The translations under genes were made by a program, and so were the position numbers. Below the pieces are notes generated by a model, which was given only the letters and a program-made list of their open reading frames with translations, made no database searches and was not told the origin of the DNA. Shown in pieces: positions 51,143-58,315 of a stretch of DNA of 64,000 bases. The DNA is taken from contig JBJEHN010000045.1 in the NCBI GenBank assembly GCA_051876105.1, forward strand, positions 1-64,000, in the 5' to 3' direction. Each line of letters opens with the position of its first letter. The first letter of the stretch is position 1. Origin of the DNA: W2P13-069 sp051876105 (GTDB lineage Bacteria; Actinomycetota; Coriobacteriia; Coriobacteriales; QAMH01).

Positions 51143-52069
51143 GTGGGTAAGCTTGCATTCGTGTGCTCGGGCCAGGGCTCGCAGCTTGTCGGAATGGGCG
51201 TCGACTTCGTCGGCCGCAGCAGCTGGGGTGCGGACTTCTTCGAGGAGGTCAAGGCTATCAGCGGTCTGGACATCTTCGACCTGTGCACCAACGGCCCGGC
51301 CGAGGAGCTCGACCAGGTGCAAAACCAGCTGCCCTGCCTGATCGCCGCGGACCTGGCGGTTGCGCGCGCCCTGGGCGAGCGCGGCCTGCAGCCGGACTGC
51401 GTGGCGGGCTTTGGCATCGGCGAGTACGCGGCGCACGTGATCGCCGGCACAGCCGACCTCGAGTGCCTGCTCACCCTGGGAGCGCGCGTGGGTGCCCTGG
51501 CCGCCATGGCGGGCCACACCACCCCCAGCGCCAGTGCCCTGCTCAAGGGCTGCACGCCAGAGGCGGCGCGCGGGCTCTGCGAGCGTCACGGCGCGTCCAG
51601 CCTGTACGTGAGCGCTGAGCTCTCGCCCAGCAGCGTGGTCCTGGCGGGCAGGGAGCAGGCCCTGGAGGCGGCGCTGGCCGAGCACCTCGCAGCGGGCAAG
51701 GCCGGCCAGCGCCTCAACTGCGCGGCGGCCCTGGGCACGCCCTTGGCGCAGCCGGTGGCAAGCGGCATGGCCATGGCGCTCAAGCACACGCTCTTCGGCC
51801 CGGGCGAGCTGCCCCTGTACTGCAACCTCACGGGCGAGCTCTTCGACCACATGCGCTCGCCGGAGCTGTTGGGCGGGGCCCTCACCGCGCCCGTGCAGTG
51901 GGCCAAGACCGTGCAGGGCATGCTGGACGCAGGCGTCGACCGCATCGTGCAGTGCGGCCCGGGTGGGCTGCTGTTGGAGGCCGCGCAGGAGCTCGCCGCG
52001 CAGCGCGGCATAGAGCTGAGCGTCGCGCGCGCAGCCACGGTCCAAGACGTGGCCTGCATACTCGTCTAA
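51143..52069 (+). CDS. FabD-family protein lacking the catalytic Ser and His
   Basis: The 308 residues align with malonyl-CoA:ACP transacylase over their full length: CSGQGSQLVGMG at the start, NGPAEELDQVQNQLPCLIAAD, an AGFGIGEY block, and VQWAKTVQGM with CGPGG near the end. In active FabD the nucleophile serine lies in GHSLGEY; here the site is GFGIGEY with Gly91. The catalytic His region (PSHCALM in E. coli) reads ALGTPLA with Gly at that place. Arg115 may be retained. So the fold is kept and the chemistry lost. The start is GTG 51143 after GAAGGG. It follows acpP in one apparent unit. Confidence 0.85.
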   Translation: MGKLAFVCSGQGSQLVGMGVDFVGRSSWGADFFEEVKAISGLDIFDLCTNGPAEELDQVQNQLPCLIAADLAVARALGERGLQPDCVAGFGIGEYAAHVIAGTADLECLLTLGARVGALAAMAGHTTPSASALLKGCTPEAARGLCERHGASSLYVSAELSPSSVVLAGREQALEAALAEHLAAGKAGQRLNCAAALGTPLAQPVASGMAMALKHTLFGPGELPLYCNLTGELFDHMRSPELLGGALTAPVQWAKTVQGMLDAGVDRIVQCGPGGLLLEAAQELAAQRGIELSVARAATVQDVACILV

Positions 52070-52102
52070 GCGGGATGCCGGGCAGATTGGGAGGCAAAGC
52101 AC

Positions 52103-52516
52103 ATGGGTAAGTTCCAAACCTGGCTGAGGGGCTTCATGCAGGGGCGCTACGGCTTCGACGAGCTCAACCACCGCCTGCTCACGGCTGTCATCGTGTTGCT
52201 GCTGGCGTCGCTGGTGTGCACCTTCTTGGGCAGGGTCGCCAACCAGGGCCTGCTCTACGGCCTGGGCAACATCGCAAACATGGTGTGCACGCTGGGCATC
52301 GTCTACATCTTCTTCCGCGCGCTCTCGCGCAACATCCCGGCCCGCAGGGCCGAGAACGAGCGCTTTGCCAAGAGGCAGCGCCGCGCGCGCAACCAGAAGG
52401 AGTTCAAGTACCTCAAGTGCCCCCACTGCGGGCAGGAGATGCGCGTGCCGCGCGGTAAGGGCAAGATTGCCGTAAAATGCCCCAAATGCGGGGAGAGCAC
52501 CATTACCAAGAGCTAG
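52103..52516 (+). CDS. Two-helix membrane protein with C-terminal zinc ribbon
   Basis: This 137-residue protein has two hydrophobic segments (about 28-46 and 52-72), a basic stretch (RRAENERFAKRQRRARNQKE) and a cytosolic zinc ribbon CPHCGQEM with CPKCGEST. Such ribbons often bind nucleic acid or proteins. I recognise no named family. It starts 33 bases after the FabD-like gene with GGGAGG upstream, so it is likely in the same unit. Confidence 0.8.
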   Translation: MGKFQTWLRGFMQGRYGFDELNHRLLTAVIVLLLASLVCTFLGRVANQGLLYGLGNIANMVCTLGIVYIFFRALSRNIPARRAENERFAKRQRRARNQKEFKYLKCPHCGQEMRVPRGKGKIAVKCPKCGESTITKS

Positions 52517-52577
52517 CAGACGCACGCGGGCGGCGCGCACGGGAGCGCGGCCCGGGCGAGAGGGGAATGCACAGGAT

Positions 52578-53054
52578 ATGAGCGAGTTCGGCACCATAGA
52601 GCGCAACCACGAGGACTACGGCAGTGGCAGCGGCGAGAACCTCAGGGTCTTTGAGAAGACCTGGGGCCACCGCCTGCTGATGGGCGTTTCCCTCTGCATG
52701 TTCGTGGCGGGGTTCGTGGTGGCCATCTACTGCGGCGTGAGCTTGGCCAACGTGTACCCGCTGGCCGATCTCAGCCTCACCCATGCCATGGCGTCTGCCT
52801 TCTACACCGTGGGCCTGGTGCTGGGCGTGGCGATGTTCCCACCGGCGGTGCTGGGCGTCTACACGGCCACGCACCCCAAGACCGCCACAGCCGCGGCCGC
52901 CATGGCCGTGCTGGGGCTGGTGCTGGTGGTGGCGTTCGTGGTGTATGCGCTCTCCATCCAGGGGCAGCTCTTCAGCATCCTGCTCTACGCCGTGCTGCTG
53001 GCTGTGCTGCCGGTGGTCTACCTCGTCTCCGCGCTCAAGATCCGCCGCTCGTAA
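52578..53054 (+). CDS. Four-helix membrane protein of unknown function
   Basis: The 158 residues have an acidic cytosolic start (MSEFGTIERNHEDYGSGSG) and four membrane segments (about 35-57, 70-92, 107-128 and 131-151), then a short basic end ALKIRRS. No catalytic or binding motif is visible. GAGGGGA precedes the ATG. It follows the zinc-ribbon gene by 61 bases and may end the acpP unit. It is convergent with maf after 8 bases. Confidence 0.75.
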   Translation: MSEFGTIERNHEDYGSGSGENLRVFEKTWGHRLLMGVSLCMFVAGFVVAIYCGVSLANVYPLADLSLTHAMASAFYTVGLVLGVAMFPPAVLGVYTATHPKTATAAAAMAVLGLVLVVAFVVYALSIQGQLFSILLYAVLLAVLPVVYLVSALKIRRS

Positions 53055-53062
53055 GCGCCGGC

Positions 53063-53635
53063 TCAGCCGAGCAGCTCCCTCAGCAGGGGGGCGAGGCGGG
53101 TGATGGGGAGGCCGACCACGTTGTCGAAGTCTCCTTCCGTACCTGCCACGAGCGCGCCGCCCAGGCCCTGGATGCCGTAGGCGCCGGCCTTGTCGAGCGG
53201 CTCGCCGCTGGCCACGTACTCGTCGATCTCCGCCGCGCTCAGCGAGCGGAAGGTCACGTCTGTCTGCTCCGCAAAGCAGCGCTCGCTGCCTGGTGCGATG
53301 ACGCAGACGCCGGTGATCACCTGGTGCGTGCGGCCGGAGAGCTCGGCGAGCATGCGGCGTGCGTCGGCCTCGTCTGCCGGCTTGCCGTAGATGGTGCCGT
53401 CCAGGGCGACGATCGTGTCCGCCCCTACCAGCACGCTGTGCTCCAGCTGGCCGGCGAGCAGGCTGGCCGCCACGGCGCGGGCCTTCTGGCGGGCCAGGAA
53501 GGGCGCTACCTCCGTTGGGTCCATCCCGTCGCTGTAGCGTTCGTCTGCGCTGCTGGTGAGCACGCTGAACGCAAAGCCGGCGCGCTGCAACAGCTCCCGG
53601 CGGCGCGGGGAGCTGCTAGCGAGTATCAAGTCCAT
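53063..53635 (-). CDS. maf: Maf-family nucleoside triphosphate pyrophosphatase
   Basis: Maf proteins hydrolyse non-canonical or modified nucleoside triphosphates and can arrest septation. The 190 residues begin LILASSSPRRRELL and contain GADTIVALDG and GKPADEADARRML, then GAYGIQG. The start lies 24 bases after the PPK2 gene with AAGGAGG upstream, so the two form a unit. Confidence 0.95.
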   Translation of the reverse strand: MDLILASSSPRRRELLQRAGFAFSVLTSSADERYSDGMDPTEVAPFLARQKARAVAASLLAGQLEHSVLVGADTIVALDGTIYGKPADEADARRMLAELSGRTHQVITGVCVIAPGSERCFAEQTDVTFRSLSAAEIDEYVASGEPLDKAGAYGIQGLGGALVAGTEGDFDNVVGLPITRLAPLLRELLG

Positions 53636-53659
53636 CTGCTCTGTTCCTCCTTGCGGGCC

Positions 53660-55309
53660 CTACAGCTTGAGGCGCTGCTCGAGGGCCTCGTTGATCGTGC
53701 GCAGGCTCTTGACGCGCGCGTAGAGCTTGTCGTCGCTTTCCAGCAGGGTCCAGGGCGCGTAGGTGGTGCTGGTGAGGCGGAACATGTCCTGCACGGCCTG
53801 GTAGTACTGGGGGTTCTTCTCGCGGTTGCGCCAGTCGTCCGGGGTGATCTTCCACTGCTTGGCGGGGTTCTCCTGACGCTCCTCGAAGCGGCGCAGCTGC
53901 TCGTCTGGGTGCAGCTCGACCCAGAACTTGACCAGGATGGCACCCCAGTCCACGAGGTCGCGCTCGAAGGCGTTTATCTCGTCATAGGCGCGCTGCCACT
54001 CCTGCGCGGTGGCAAAGCCCTCGATGCGCTCCACGAGCACGCGGCCGTACCAGCTGCGGTCGTAGATGCCCACGTGGCCGGCCTTGGGTAGGCGCGTCCA
54101 GTAGCGCCACAGGTGCGGGTGCGCCAGCTCCTGCGGGGTGGGCGCCGGGCTGGGGAAGATGTGGTAAGCGCGCGCGTCGAGCGCCTGGGCAACGCGCTTG
54201 ATCGCGCCGCCCTTGCCCGCTGCGTCCCAGCCCTCGTACATGATCATGAGGGGGATGCGCTGCTGGTACATCTCGAGCTCCAGCTTGGCTAGGCGCTTCT
54301 GCTCGTGCTTGAGCTGCAGCTCGTAGTCCTCGCGTGCCAGCTTGAGGCCGTGGTCGGCTGTGTCGAGGTCCGGGTGGTCGGTGCAGATGGGGAAGATGCT
54401 CAGCGCAGGGGCCACGGCCTCTGCCCCTGCCCCCTGCTGCGCCTGCTCTTCGGCGGCGTGCTTGGCGGCCAGACCCTCCCTGAGGGTCTCGACCATGGTC
54501 TGGGCGATCTGCAAGTTGGCGATGCGCTTGTTCTCGCCGTTGACAACATGCCAGGGCGCAAAGGGGTAGTCGCTGCGCTCCAGGAGCTGGTCGTAGAGCT
54601 TGTAGAGGTCGTTGTACTCGGCGCAGCGGCGGATCTCCTCGTCTGAGACGCGCCAGCGGGTGGCCGGGTCCTCGTAGAGCTTCTCCAGGCGGTGGCGCTG
54701 CTCGGCCTTGGAGATGTGGATGAAGAACTTGAGGACGATGTAGCCGTTGTCGACCAGGCCCTTCTCCCAGCTGGCGATGGAGTCGAAGTAGCGATCTGCC
54801 ACGGAGGTGCCGCCCAGCTCCTCGCGCGGGGCCATGGCCTTCTCGGCCAGGGCGCCCAGGGGGATGCGGGGGTGGTGGTGGCGGTGGCGCGCCTTGGACT
54901 TCCACTGGGCACGCTCGGCGTCGATCATGAGGGTTGCGGCGGTGCTGTACCAGCCCTGCTCGTAGAAGGTGATGGTGCCGCGCTCGCCCAGCCCCTGCCA
55001 GAAGGGCTCCATGAAGGGCTTGTAGCCGGTCACGCTGTTGTCAAGCGTGGTGAAGAGCTCGGTTTCCTCCTGCGGGGGGAAGACGGTGTGCACTACGTTG
55101 GTGGAGCGGGCGTCCATGAGGTAGAGCAGGTCGCTGATGCGGCTGCCCTTGCCGGCGCCGTTCCAGCCCTCGAAGAGCACCACCAGGCCCAGCTTCTCCT
55201 GCCGCGCCTGCTGCTGCAGGAGCACCAGCTGTTCCATGAGCTCGTCGCGCTGCTGCTTGTACGCGGATTTCTTGGGCGCCTCGTCTCCGAGGCCTGCGTT
55301 CTCCAACAT
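53660..55309 (-). CDS. pap: Two-domain polyphosphate kinase 2 (polyphosphate:AMP phosphotransferase)
   Basis: PPK2 enzymes use polyphosphate to phosphorylate nucleotides; fused two-domain forms (class II) turn AMP into ADP. The 549 residues carry two copies of the domain, with Walker A GWNGAGKG (48-55) and GWDAAGKG (360-367), each followed by a YDRSWYGR-type lid segment (YEQGWYST in the first). The second copy keeps the full set and is probably the active one. A His-rich insert KARHRHHHPRIP lies near 139. I use ATG 55309 after AAAGGAGG. It is divergent from ppk and co-directed with maf. Confidence 0.93.
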   Translation of the reverse strand: MLENAGLGDEAPKKSAYKQQRDELMEQLVLLQQQARQEKLGLVVLFEGWNGAGKGSRISDLLYLMDARSTNVVHTVFPPQEETELFTTLDNSVTGYKPFMEPFWQGLGERGTITFYEQGWYSTAATLMIDAERAQWKSKARHRHHHPRIPLGALAEKAMAPREELGGTSVADRYFDSIASWEKGLVDNGYIVLKFFIHISKAEQRHRLEKLYEDPATRWRVSDEEIRRCAEYNDLYKLYDQLLERSDYPFAPWHVVNGENKRIANLQIAQTMVETLREGLAAKHAAEEQAQQGAGAEAVAPALSIFPICTDHPDLDTADHGLKLAREDYELQLKHEQKRLAKLELEMYQQRIPLMIMYEGWDAAGKGGAIKRVAQALDARAYHIFPSPAPTPQELAHPHLWRYWTRLPKAGHVGIYDRSWYGRVLVERIEGFATAQEWQRAYDEINAFERDLVDWGAILVKFWVELHPDEQLRRFEERQENPAKQWKITPDDWRNREKNPQYYQAVQDMFRLTSTTYAPWTLLESDDKLYARVKSLRTINEALEQRLKL

Positions 55310-55435
55310 GCTGTCCTCCTTTGAGCTATTCCCCAAGGATACGCCAAGCGGCAGGGGAGGGGGCTGCTCGCTGGGACGCGTTGACGACTATCCAGACTTT
55401 TCAATCGCTTTTCATAGCCGAGCGCCCCGCGGGTT

Positions 55436-55441
55436 TATACT
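55436..55441 (+). promoter_or_regulatory. -10 box of ppk
   Basis: TATACT lies 38 bp before the ppk ATG, in the 170-bp divergent gap with the PPK2 gene. The -35 is unclear (TTCATA at 19 bp). The divergent layout could let one regulator control both genes, but no shared dyad is seen. Confidence 0.45.
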
Positions 55442-55479
55442 CAAATTGAAGAATGTCAAGCGAACCAGAGGAGTGCGCC

Positions 55480-58182
55480 ATGACAGAGCTGAGCAACGGC
55501 TTCCCCAAACCGTACCTGCAGAACAGAGAGCTATCCTGGCTGGACTTTGACGAGAGGGTGCTCGACCAGGGCAGCGACCCCAGCGTCCCGCTGCTGGAGC
55601 GCCTCAACTTCGTGAGCATCTTCTGGAGCAACCTCAAGGAGTTCTTCATGGTCCGCGTGGGCTCGCTCACGGACCTCTCGCTGCTCAAGAAGACCATACG
55701 CGACACCAAGACCGGCTGGAGCCCCGCCCAGCAGCTCGACGCCATCTACCAGCGCTGCCACGAGCTCTACCCGCTCTATGAGAAGACCTACGAGCAGCTG
55801 CGCTCGGAGCTCGCCCAGAAGGGCATCCGCCACCTGCGCCCCGAGGACCTCTCTGCCGAGCAGCGCGCCTTCGTCGAGGACTACGCCCAGGCCAACGTGG
55901 TGCCCTTCCTCTCCGCCCAGATCATCAACGCGCGCCACCCCTTCCCGCACCTGGAGAACGGCGCCCTGTACGTGACCGTGCGCCTGGACGACGGCGAGGA
56001 CGAGGTCAAGCCCGCAAAGGCCGTCAAGGCGGTCAAGCGCACCAAGGGCTCCAAGGACGCCGACGAGCAGACCCGCAACCTGGGCGCCAGCGGCGTGACC
56101 CTGGGCCTGGTGCCGCTGCCGCGCCAGTGCCAGCGCGTGGTGCAGCTGCCGGGGGAGGGCTTCAGCTACATCCTGCTCGAGCATGTGGTCGAGATGATGC
56201 TGCCGCAGGTCTTCTCGATGTACACCGTGCGCCACAGCAACATCATCTGCATCACCCGCAACGCCGACATCGACGTCAACGAGGGCGTGGACGAGGCCGA
56301 GGACGCCGACTACCGCGAGTACATGAAGCGCATCCTCAAGAAGAGGGCGCGCCTGGCCCCGGTGCGCCTGGAGGCAGAGCACCCCTTCCAGTCCAGGACG
56401 ATGGAGAAGCTGCTGCTCAAGCGCTTGGAGCTCAAGAAGGGCCAGGTCTTCTTCACCCGCGTACCGCTGGACCTGAGCTACACCTGGGGCCTGGCCTCGC
56501 GCGTGCCGGACAAGCTCACCGCCGGCCTGCTGTGCGAGCCCTTCTCGCCGCAGTGGCCCGCGTGCCTGGACGCCTCCAAGCCGATCATCCCGCAACTGCG
56601 CGAGCGCGACGTCATGCTCAGCTACCCCTACGAGAGCATGGACCCCTTCGTGCAGCTGCTGAGGGAGGCCGCCGTCGACCCCAGCGTGGTCTCCATCAAG
56701 ATCACGCTCTACCGCCTGGCCAGCCAGTCGCACCTGGCCGAGGCCCTCATCGCTGCCGCGGAGAACGGCAAGGAGGTCACGGCGCTCTTCGAGCTGCGCG
56801 CCCGCTTTGACGAGAGCAACAACATCGAGTGGTCGCAGCGCTTCGAGGAGGCAGGCTGCAAGGTCATCTACGGCTTCCGCGACTACAAGGTCCACAGCAA
56901 GATCTGCTGCATCACCCGCCAGACACCCCAGGGCCTGGAGTACATCACCCAGCTGGGTACGGGCAACTACAACGAGAAGACGGCCAAGCTCTACACGGAC
57001 TTCTCCTACATCACCTGCGACCAGGGCTTCGGCCGCGATGCGGTGAGGTTCTTCCACAACATGGCGCTGGAGAACACCTCCAACGACTACGACATCCTCC
57101 GCGTGGCCCCGCTGCAGATCAAGCCGATGATCCTGATGCTGGCCGACAAGGAGATCGAGAAGGCCCGCGCCGGCATGCCCTGCGGGATGTTCTTCAAGAC
57201 CAACTCCGTCACCGATATCGACATCATCGAGAAGATCGTCGAGGCCGGGCAGGCAGGCGTGCCGGTGACGCTGTTCGTGCGCGGCATCTGCTGCCTGGTG
57301 CCGGGCGTGCCGGGGTACACGGACAACGTGCGTGTGGTGAGCATCGTGGGCAGGCTGCTCGAGCACAGCCGCATCTACGGCTTTGGCCCGCGCGGCGACA
57401 TGCGGATCTTCCTCTCCAGCGCCGACCTCATGACGCGCAACATGGACAAGCGCATCGAGATCGCCTGGCCTGTGCTCGACGAGCGCTGCAAGGCCAAGGT
57501 GGTCGACTACCTCAACGTGTGCTTCTCCGACAACGCCAAGCTGCGCGAGCTCAAGGCGGACACCCGCTACACGGGCCTGGGCGAGCTGGCGAAGCCGGGC
57601 GAGCCGCGCCGCGACGCCCACGAGCTGCTGATCCGCCAGGCGCTCGAGGCGCGCCTGGCCGCCGCGGAGGAGGAGGCGCAGAACCGCGCCGCCGCACGCC
57701 ATCGCGCTGTGATCGCCGAGGAGTCGCGCCAGGCGGAGCTCGAGAACCTGCGCGCCCGCGACGAGGCCCAGCCGCAGCCCGCCGCAGCGGAGCAGCCCGA
57801 GCCCAAGCGCGCTGCTGCCGCCGCCGGTGCGGTGGAAGACACCGTGGGAGGCGCCCGCCGCGCAGCCGCCGCAGGGGCCCCCGGGCCCGAGCAGCGCTGC
57901 AGCGCCGAGGACGAGCGCCTGAGCGAGGAGCAGCGCCGCGAGGAGGCCCGCCGCCGCGTGGCCGCGGCAGCGCGCGAGGCAGCGGCCAGGGGCCGGGAGG
58001 CCGCCGCGCTGGGCCGCGAGCAGGTGGCCGTGGTGCAGCAGCAGGCCCGCGCCGCCGCGGAGAAGATCCCGCGCGACCAGATATCCTCCGCCGCCCGCGC
58101 CGTGGGCAGGGCAGCCGGCGCGGCTGCGCGCGAGATAGCGCGCAGCGCCAAGGCCCTGAGCTCCTTCGTCCGCCGCAACTAG
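55480..58182 (+). CDS. ppk: Polyphosphate kinase 1 with extended C-terminus
   Basis: PPK1 makes polyphosphate from ATP. The catalytic part (about 1-715) begins YLQNRELSWLDFDERVL and has His472 in KVHSKICC, the autophosphorylated residue, and His629 in EHSRIYGFG. A further 185 residues follow, rich in Ala, Arg and Glu and predicted helical (ARRRVAAAAREAAARGREAA), beyond the usual 700. The tail may bind polyphosphate or nucleoid. ATG 55480 follows AGAGGAG. It is divergent from the PPK2 gene and ends in a strong terminator. Confidence 0.95.
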   Translation: MTELSNGFPKPYLQNRELSWLDFDERVLDQGSDPSVPLLERLNFVSIFWSNLKEFFMVRVGSLTDLSLLKKTIRDTKTGWSPAQQLDAIYQRCHELYPLYEKTYEQLRSELAQKGIRHLRPEDLSAEQRAFVEDYAQANVVPFLSAQIINARHPFPHLENGALYVTVRLDDGEDEVKPAKAVKAVKRTKGSKDADEQTRNLGASGVTLGLVPLPRQCQRVVQLPGEGFSYILLEHVVEMMLPQVFSMYTVRHSNIICITRNADIDVNEGVDEAEDADYREYMKRILKKRARLAPVRLEAEHPFQSRTMEKLLLKRLELKKGQVFFTRVPLDLSYTWGLASRVPDKLTAGLLCEPFSPQWPACLDASKPIIPQLRERDVMLSYPYESMDPFVQLLREAAVDPSVVSIKITLYRLASQSHLAEALIAAAENGKEVTALFELRARFDESNNIEWSQRFEEAGCKVIYGFRDYKVHSKICCITRQTPQGLEYITQLGTGNYNEKTAKLYTDFSYITCDQGFGRDAVRFFHNMALENTSNDYDILRVAPLQIKPMILMLADKEIEKARAGMPCGMFFKTNSVTDIDIIEKIVEAGQAGVPVTLFVRGICCLVPGVPGYTDNVRVVSIVGRLLEHSRIYGFGPRGDMRIFLSSADLMTRNMDKRIEIAWPVLDERCKAKVVDYLNVCFSDNAKLRELKADTRYTGLGELAKPGEPRRDAHELLIRQALEARLAAAEEEAQNRAAARHRAVIAEESRQAELENLRARDEAQPQPAAAEQPEPKRAAAAAGAVEDTVGGARRAAAAGAPGPEQRCSAEDERLSEEQRREEARRRVAAAAREAAARGREAAALGREQVAVVQQQARAAAEKIPRDQISSAARAVGRAAGAAAREIARSAKALSSFVRRN

Positions 58183-58206
58183 GCGGCCCGGCTCTGCGAA
58201 CAGCGC

Positions 58207-58243
58207 AGCGCGGCAGCGGTTGTGCCCGCTGCCGCGCTTTTTT
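58207..58243 (+). terminator. Terminator of ppk
   Basis: AGCGCGGCAGCGG (58207-58219) and CCGCTGCCGCGCT (58226-58238) are exact 13-bp complements followed by six Ts. This is a textbook intrinsic terminator. Confidence 0.93.
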
Positions 58244-58315
58244 GGCGCTGTGTTTCGTGTCACACCCCGAGGGTAGAATCATGCGCACGACCATTCGGCA
58301 CGAGGAGGCCGCCCC

